Positions 6,704 through 11,469 of a DNA stretch of 11,469 bases are shown piece by piece. The translations under genes and the position numbers were made by a program. The DNA comes from CBCXVS01 sp965178525 (GTDB lineage: Bacteria; Tectomicrobia; Entotheonellia; Entotheonellales; Entotheonellaceae): the NCBI GenBank assembly GCA_965178525.1, contig CBCXVS010000252.1, positions 1 to 11,469 of the forward strand, read 5' to 3'. Every line of letters starts with the position of its first letter. Position 1 is the stretch's first letter. The notes under the pieces were generated by a model. That model searched no databases. It saw only the letters and a program-made list of their open reading frames with translations, and had not been told where the DNA came from.

Positions 6704-7776
6704 GGGACATGATGCGTCTACGCCAACGCTTAAGTTCCTGGACAAAATTAGCGACATCATGTTTCCAGAGGAAAAACATAAATTTAATTCTGTTCGGGCA
6801 CTTACGGCAACGTTGGGAGACGTGGCTGCAAAAACGCTCGCCTTATGACATCGAAACGCGATTCAGTCACCAAAATCTCTATATTCTCCCCACCCGCTTA
6901 GGACGGCTCTTTTTACTGGTTATCGCAGTTTTGTTTGTTGGGGCTGCCAACTTTGGAAACAGCCTGATCTATGCCCTGGCCTATTGGCTCCTCAGCCTGT
7001 TGATCCTCAACTTTTTATTTACCTACAAGAATGTCTCCGGCTTGGTACTCCGGGTTGAGACCTTGCAACATGCGTTTGTCGATGACGCGGTCGGCGCCGT
7101 GATTTCCTTGTGTAGCGACGGGGCAAAATCGAGCTATTCGATTTGTCTAAGCCGTGATGATGAGCCCGCCGAAGAAACCCGTGTATTAGATGTTGCCGCC
7201 CATCAACGGCCGCACGTGCAGTTGAGTTGGACGGCGCAACACCGAGGCTATCAGCCCATGGCCCGCATCACCATCAGCAGTACCTTTCCTCTGGGTCTTG
7301 CCAGAGTATGGGGCTTTGCCTATCTCAAAGCTGAGCCCGTCGCCTTCCCCAAACCGATCCAATCGGTCCGGATGGATTTTCGACATGCCGACCAAGCGCA
7401 TGGCGACATCGATCATGATATGCACAAAGGGTCGACCGATTTTTATGCCTTGCGAGAATTTCAGCCCGGAGACAGCTATAAACACATTCACTGGCCTTCA
7501 TTTACCAAATCGGACGCGCCTTTGGTCAAAACCTTCGTCGATTATAGAGGGGAGGAGACATGGCTGCGCTGGGCCCAATTCGAGGGGCTGGAGGTGGAAG
7601 CCCGTCTGTGTCACCTCAGCTATCTCCTCGATGTGATGGAAACGGCGCAACAACCGTATGGTTTGGACATGCCAAACGGTTGTCTCGAGCTAGGCGTCGG
7701 ACCCGCCCAGCGGGAAAGCGGATTCATGTTGCTGGCCTTGTATGGCCAAGCAGAGCCGGATGGAAATTGCATCTAG
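6700..7776 (+). CDS. DUF58 domain-containing membrane protein
   Basis: A 358-residue protein of the DUF58 family (function not established; a von Willebrand-like fold partner of MoxR ATPases). A basic N-terminus leads into LYILPTRLGRL and two membrane segments at about residues 69-84 and 89-108 (FLLVIAVLFVGAANFGN, IYALAYWLLSLLILNFLF). The hallmark DUF58 motif, DFYALREFQPGDSYKHIHW followed by VKTFVDY, starts near residue 247. The start is uncertain: GTG at 6700 overlaps the MoxR stop (GTGA), while ATG at 6712 has AGGG six bases before it. The gene is therefore translationally coupled to MoxR either way. Its TAG stop (7774-7776) forms the first bases of a 7-bp tandem repeat. The protein most resembles the version found beside TgpA in gammaproteobacteria. 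Confidence 0.9.
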   Translation: MRDMMRLRQRLSSWTKLATSCFQRKNINLILFGHLRQRWETWLQKRSPYDIETRFSHQNLYILPTRLGRLFLLVIAVLFVGAANFGNSLIYALAYWLLSLLILNFLFTYKNVSGLVLRVETLQHAFVDDAVGAVISLCSDGAKSSYSICLSRDDEPAEETRVLDVAAHQRPHVQLSWTAQHRGYQPMARITISSTFPLGLARVWGFAYLKAEPVAFPKPIQSVRMDFRHADQAHGDIDHDMHKGSTDFYALREFQPGDSYKHIHWPSFTKSDAPLVKTFVDYRGEETWLRWAQFEGLEVEARLCHLSYLLDVMETAQQPYGLDMPNGCLELGVGPAQRESGFMLLALYGQAEPDGNCI

Positions 7777-7807
7777 CTATAAGCTATAAGCTATAAGCTA
7801 TAAGCTA
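7775..7807 (+). repeat. 7-bp tandem repeat (AGCTATA x 4.7)
   Basis: AGCTATA is repeated four times without error at 7775-7802, followed by AGCTA. The array begins inside the TAG stop of the DUF58 gene. Related AGCTAAT copies occur at 7803, 7843 and 7864, the last merging into the ATG of the transglutaminase gene. The AT-rich array fills the otherwise short gap within the operon and may vary in copy number by replication slippage. Confidence 0.9.
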
Positions 7808-7868
7808 ATACATTGGAAGAAAAATACTAAATCTTCTTTTTTAGCTAATAGCCAACAGCTGAGAGCTA

Positions 7869-9947
7869 ATGGCTCTTCAATGGAAAACGCCAATGCAAAG
7901 ACCGCGTACACAGTCATCTCGACGAGGGCCGGCCTTGACGTATGCGGGCATGCTCTGGTTGACCGTGAGCCAGATCTTGGTCCTCGTTCTGTATGTCGGT
8001 GATGTTCCAATTTGGCTGCTCCCCATTGCATTTTTGACCGCGGCCTGGCGCATCCGGCAAATCCGCCAGGGGCGGGGTCATACCCCCTGGTATATCATTG
8101 TCGGCCTAGTCCTGTTGGGTCTGGGCAGCTTGGTTTTGAGCGGCCACACCCAGTATAGTTTGGATTCCGCCGTGGCGTTGGCCGTCCTGGGATATAGCTT
8201 AAAAAATATCGAAGCCAATGATCACCGCGATGCCCTGTTCAATCTGATGTTAGGGTACGTGCTGGTCGGCTTCTCTTTCCTCTACGATCAAACGATGATC
8301 GCGACGCTACTCGCGTTATGCGCCGTCATCATCATCACCACCGCGACGATTGGCGTCCGGATGTTGCCGGGTCACGCCATCTGGGTGCCCTTTCGTCTCG
8401 CCGCCACCATGGTGCTGCTCAGCGCCCCTTTGATGCTGGGTTTATTTGTATTTGTCCCGCGTTTACCGCCGATCTGGAATATTCCGATCAAAAGTGGGCA
8501 GGCAACCGCCGGTGTCACGGAAGAGATTGGCTTCGGAGATGTGGCCAAGTTGGCGGGTCGGCATGAACGGGCCTTTCGCGTTGATTTTCGAGATCGGATT
8601 CCCCCGCGAGACCAATGGTATTGGCGTGGCCTGGTGTATACGGACTTTGATGGCTATAGCTGGAAGCAGAAGCATGTCGCACATTCGTCATTTCTGTATT
8701 TTTTCAATCCGGAAAATTTATTAGCAAATGAACATTGGATGTTGGATGTGCCTGAAACGCAACAGTATCATTATCAGGTGCTGTTGGAAAAAACCAATCA
8801 ACGCTGGCTATTTACGCTCGATGTTCCCGTGCAATATGATACGGGGCGCTTTAACCGCTATAAAGATTTTCGTTTAGTCGCCAAGCAAGAAATCCTCGCA
8901 CCGATACAGTATGACATCACGTCTCATGTCTCGCCCTGGCTGGGGGCAACGCTTTCGGTGAGTGAAAAGGCAGATGCGCTCGCGTTACCCGCCGATCTCA
9001 ATCCCAAAACCCGCGCCTGGTCCGAACGCGAGCGGGCGCACGCGGCTTCTGATGTAGCCTTCATCCAGCGCGTGTTACAGTACTTGCAGAACAACGCCTA
9101 CTTCTATACCCTGAAGCCCGATGTGCTCACGAGCCGCCACCGGGTGGATGCGTTTTGGTTTGACTCGAAGCGTGGTTTTTGTAGCCACTACGCCAGCAGC
9201 TTCGTGGTCATCATGCGTGCGGCCGGCATTCCCGCGCGCATGGTGGGAGGCTATCTGGGGGGAGAGTGGAATACGATCGGGAATTACGTCGTCGTGAGAC
9301 AATCGGATGCCCATGCCTGGGGGGAAGTGTGGCTGCAAGATAAGGGTTGGGTGAGGGTTGACCCCACGGCGGCGATCGCGCCGCACCGCATTGAACAGAC
9401 GCTTCAGGATTTGATGCCGGATTCCTTTGCCGGCGTCAGTGCCGTGGCCATTGGCCTGCGCCGCATCGGCTGGGTCAATCGGCTGCAGCAGCGTTTGGAC
9501 CACCTGCAGTTTTATTGGCAGCGTTGGGTCATCAATTACACTTATGATGATCAGATGCATGTGCTGCGATCGATTCTTGGCAACATGACGACCACAAGAG
9601 TCGTCATGTTATTCGGTAGTATGATTATTGGATTTTTCGTCGTCAGCTCCTTGCTACTCGGCATCATCAAATGGCACAAGATGCAGCCGATTGAGCAGCG
9701 CTTGTGGTCAAATTTCCACAAATGTTTAGCAAAGCGAGGACTCAAATACCAACCTGAAGAGACCATCGGTCAGTATTGTCAGCGCGCCTCACGGACCTGG
9801 CTGTCTTTAGCTGAGCATTTCCAGGATATACAAAAGGCATTTGAGCAGCTCTATTACAGCAATGATCCGATCAAGCCGCTGACCATACGCCGGTTGAAGC
9901 GATATATCAAACAGCTGAAGCATCATCGGACGATGTTGACATCATAG
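7869..9947 (+). CDS. tgpA: TgpA-like membrane transglutaminase/protease-like protein (DUF3488-transglutaminase core)
   Basis: A 692-residue inner-membrane protein. The N-terminal half has about five membrane segments, including LTVSQILVLVLYVGDVPIWL, WYIIVGLVLLGLGSLVL, ATLLALCAVIIITTA and LSAPLMLGLFVFVP. A large extracytoplasmic part follows with a transglutaminase-like core: Cys438 in RGFCSHYASSF, His482 in SDAHAWGEVW and Asp498 in VRVDPTA. The triad spacing (44 and 16 residues) equals that I recall for Pseudomonas TgpA. One more membrane helix near the C-terminus (MLFGSMIIGFFVVSSLLLGI) precedes a cytoplasmic helical tail. The catalytic triad is complete, so activity on periplasmic proteins is plausible; the substrate is unknown in general. 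Last gene of the operon after MoxR and DUF58. The ATG at 7869 has only a weak ribosome binding site and lies in the loop of a small hairpin (arms 7862-7866 and 7872-7876); ATG at 7893 is an alternative. Confidence 0.9.
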   Translation: MALQWKTPMQRPRTQSSRRGPALTYAGMLWLTVSQILVLVLYVGDVPIWLLPIAFLTAAWRIRQIRQGRGHTPWYIIVGLVLLGLGSLVLSGHTQYSLDSAVALAVLGYSLKNIEANDHRDALFNLMLGYVLVGFSFLYDQTMIATLLALCAVIIITTATIGVRMLPGHAIWVPFRLAATMVLLSAPLMLGLFVFVPRLPPIWNIPIKSGQATAGVTEEIGFGDVAKLAGRHERAFRVDFRDRIPPRDQWYWRGLVYTDFDGYSWKQKHVAHSSFLYFFNPENLLANEHWMLDVPETQQYHYQVLLEKTNQRWLFTLDVPVQYDTGRFNRYKDFRLVAKQEILAPIQYDITSHVSPWLGATLSVSEKADALALPADLNPKTRAWSERERAHAASDVAFIQRVLQYLQNNAYFYTLKPDVLTSRHRVDAFWFDSKRGFCSHYASSFVVIMRAAGIPARMVGGYLGGEWNTIGNYVVVRQSDAHAWGEVWLQDKGWVRVDPTAAIAPHRIEQTLQDLMPDSFAGVSAVAIGLRRIGWVNRLQQRLDHLQFYWQRWVINYTYDDQMHVLRSILGNMTTTRVVMLFGSMIIGFFVVSSLLLGIIKWHKMQPIEQRLWSNFHKCLAKRGLKYQPEETIGQYCQRASRTWLSLAEHFQDIQKAFEQLYYSNDPIKPLTIRRLKRYIKQLKHHRTMLTS

Positions 9948-9962
9948 ACAGCCGTTTTCGTC

Positions 9963-10000
9963 GAGGATCGTTGCGTCGACATGCCGACGCAACGATCCTC
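9963..10000 (+). terminator. Perfect 16-bp inverted repeat after the operon
   Basis: GAGGATCGTTGCGTCG, a 6-nt loop (ACATGC), then its exact reverse complement, starting 15 bp after the transglutaminase stop. Such a stable hairpin at an operon end is most simply a transcription terminator or 3' stability element. The bases that follow (TCTCCTTC) are only moderately T-rich, so it is not a textbook rho-independent site. Confidence 0.65.
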
Positions 10001-10056
10001 TCCTTCGCGGCTTCGCTGCAGCAACAGCCGAGCCGGTAGCGAACCCCCGCCATGCC

Positions 10057-10085
10057 TTGACGGCTTCTGGGAGCAGGGCTACACT
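10057..10085 (+). promoter_or_regulatory. Sigma70-type promoter for the amidohydrolase gene
   Basis: TTGACG at 10057-10062, an ideal 17-base spacer, and TACACT at 10080-10085. It predicts a start near 10092 and a leader of about 53 nt. It lies downstream of the operon-end hairpin, so the amidohydrolase is probably an independent transcription unit. Confidence 0.55.
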
Positions 10086-10144
10086 CGCCCGGAGTAATCT
10101 GCACTTCTAAACAATAGCAAGCGGGATCGTGAGGAGGAATGAGC

Positions 10145-11398
10145 ATGCCATACGACGTAGTATTACGCGGCGGCCGGGTGATCGACCCCGCCCAGGGCAT
10201 GGATGGGCGCTTCGATGTGGCCATACAAGATGGCCGCATTGCAGCGGTGGACGCGGACATACCCGGCCATGCGGCCCAAGACGTTATCGACGTGTCGGGT
10301 CAGCTCGTGCTGCCCGGGCTGATTGACACGCATGCCCACGTCTATCAGTATGTGACGGGCCGCTTCGGCCTTGAGGCGGACATGGTCGGCGTGCACTCGG
10401 GCGTCACCACATTAATCGATCAGGGCGGCCCAAGCTGCATGACGTTGCCCGGCTTTCGCACATTCATCGCCGAACCGGCAGAGAGTCGCGTCTATGCCTT
10501 TCTGTCCGCCTATCTCGTCGGTGGCCTCGAAGGCCATGCCTATCCATCGCTGTATCGGCCGGACTGCGTGGACGTCGAGGCCACGGTGCGGGCGGCGCAA
10601 GAAAACGCCGACCTGGTCAAGGGCATCAAGGCCCACGCCGAGCTGGGCGGGTTTGCCCGTTGGGGCATGGAGGTGATGCGGCTCGCATCGCGTATTGGCC
10701 AAGACGCCGACCTCCCCGTCTATGTCCATTTCGGCCAGCTCTGGCCCTTGCCCGAAACAGGCGACAACGGCGTGGATGCGGACGGTATCCTCCCTCAGAT
10801 GGTTGACCTCCTCAGACCGGGCGACGTCCTCGCCCATCCCTTCACCCGTCATCCGGGTGGCTTTGTCGACAAGCATGGCCGTGTGCACCCCATTGTCCGT
10901 GAAGCGCTGGCGCGTGACCTGTGGATCGATGTCGGCCATGGTTCGCATTTCAGCTTCAACATGGCCCGAATTGCCATTGACGCCGGCTTGCTGCCGCACA
11001 CGCTCGGCGCGGATATGCACGGCTACAACACCCAAGTCCCCAAACCCGCCGGCACCCCGGACGCGCATCCGGACAAGGAGCACATGTTTTTCGGCCAGGC
11101 TCGCTTTAGCCTGGTCTCCGCCATGACAGAACTCATGGCCTGTGGGCTGACGCTGGAGCAGCTCGTGCCCATGGTGACGTCGAACGCGGCGCGCATGCTG
11201 CGGCTCGAAGACACCATCGGCACCTTGAAACCCGGCGTGGTGGCCGATGTGTCGGTGCTGCACGATGAGCGCGGGCAGTGGATGCTGCGCGACAATGAGG
11301 GGACTCAGGTGCCGGCTGAGCGCATGCTGCGGCCGGCATTCTGTCTGCGAGCCGGATGCCGCGTCAAGGCGGAGGCGCCGATTCTGCCGCAGTTCTAA
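10145..11398 (+). CDS. Amidohydrolase/deacetylase-family metallohydrolase
   Basis: A 417-residue cytosolic amidohydrolase-superfamily enzyme, close to the dihydroorotase-like 'amidohydrolase/deacetylase' group (Atu3266/EF0837 type), some of whose members hydrolyse N-acetyl-D-amino acids or acetylated hydroxy acids. Binuclear-site residues are visible: H63 and H65 in DTHAHVY, K162 in VKGIKAHAE (candidate carboxylated Lys), H195 in VYVHFGQ, H231 in VLAHPFT and D290 in GADMHGYN. The N-terminal GGRVIDPAQGMDGRFDVAI and the C-terminal GTLKPGVVADVSVL are the usual beta-sandwich parts. The start is ATG at 10145, seven bases after GAGGAGG (10131-10137). ATG at 10139 is only one base from that site and so unlikely. 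Monocistronic as far as the window shows. The true substrate cannot be read from sequence. Confidence 0.9.
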   Translation: MPYDVVLRGGRVIDPAQGMDGRFDVAIQDGRIAAVDADIPGHAAQDVIDVSGQLVLPGLIDTHAHVYQYVTGRFGLEADMVGVHSGVTTLIDQGGPSCMTLPGFRTFIAEPAESRVYAFLSAYLVGGLEGHAYPSLYRPDCVDVEATVRAAQENADLVKGIKAHAELGGFARWGMEVMRLASRIGQDADLPVYVHFGQLWPLPETGDNGVDADGILPQMVDLLRPGDVLAHPFTRHPGGFVDKHGRVHPIVREALARDLWIDVGHGSHFSFNMARIAIDAGLLPHTLGADMHGYNTQVPKPAGTPDAHPDKEHMFFGQARFSLVSAMTELMACGLTLEQLVPMVTSNAARMLRLEDTIGTLKPGVVADVSVLHDERGQWMLRDNEGTQVPAERMLRPAFCLRAGCRVKAEAPILPQF

Positions 11399-11469
11399 AC
11401 CGAAGTTCCCCTGGCAGAATAGGCGGAGGGTTAAGTAGATCAACAGGTTAGCCCAATTCAAAAGTCCAT

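Noticed and set aside
9907..10260. Minus-strand open frame of 117 codons across the operon-end hairpin and amidohydrolase promoter.
   Set aside because: It overlaps two real genes and a strong hairpin, and no ribosome binding site or family motif is visible.
10412..11461. A 349-codon open frame on the minus strand opposite the amidohydrolase gene.
   Set aside because: It is low-complexity-like, has no family motifs, and is the antisense shadow of a GC-rich gene whose plus-strand product has a full metal-site motif set.
1..11469. CRISPR arrays, tRNA or rRNA genes, transposase genes.
   Set aside because: No spaced direct repeats, tRNA-like cloverleaf, rRNA core sequence or transposase motif was seen on either strand.

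Overview
The window looks like a chromosomal segment of a Gram-negative bacterium. It carries exported c-type-cytochrome-like coding sequence, a MoxR/DUF58/TgpA-type transglutaminase operon, and strong AGGAGG-type ribosome binding sites. The gene repertoire (luciferase-like monooxygenase, amidohydrolase/deacetylase, mercaptopyruvate-type sulfurtransferase, a serine-hydrolase remnant) suits a large, metabolically versatile genome. A Tectomicrobia/Entotheonella-like or proteobacterial host is a guess and is not shown by the sequence.

Layout. Positions 1-505 hold no convincing gene, only hairpins, a perfect 8-bp palindrome and one possible gene tail. Positions 506-2697 (minus) are a broken gene for an exported glucose/sorbosone-dehydrogenase-like protein fused to a C-terminal di-heme cytochrome region. 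It has an in-frame TAG where a Trp is expected and a one-base deletion just before the second heme motif. A divergent intergenic region (2698-3054) carries a good sigma70 promoter for a two-domain rhodanese (3055 onward). That frame meets TGA at codon 237, exactly where the catalytic cysteine belongs, and then continues with perfectly recognisable rhodanese sequence. This is either a selenocysteine-containing sulfurtransferase or a nonsense mutant. A C-terminal scrap of a beta-lactamase-family serine hydrolase follows (about 3990-4145), then a hairpin, then an intact minus-strand LLM-class oxidoreductase (4258-5454).

From 5786 to 9947 three plus-strand genes form an apparent operon: MoxR AAA+ ATPase, DUF58 protein and membrane transglutaminase (DUF3488/TgpA-like, with its Cys-His-Asp triad). 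The first two overlap or abut at GTGA. The second and third are separated by 92 bp containing a 7-bp tandem repeat that begins on the stop codon of the DUF58 gene. In the usual reading of this family set, MoxR acts as a chaperone-like ATPase, DUF58 is a membrane-anchored partner and TgpA is a membrane enzyme with a periplasmic transglutaminase-like domain. A perfect 16-bp inverted repeat ends the operon. A separately promoted amidohydrolase/deacetylase gene (10145-11398) closes the window.

The most interesting point is the UGA at the sulfurtransferase active site. The main caution is that it sits among other decayed genes: a nonsense plus frameshift on one side and a gene scrap on the other. 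TGA and TAG are both used as ordinary stops elsewhere in the window, so a changed genetic code is not supported.
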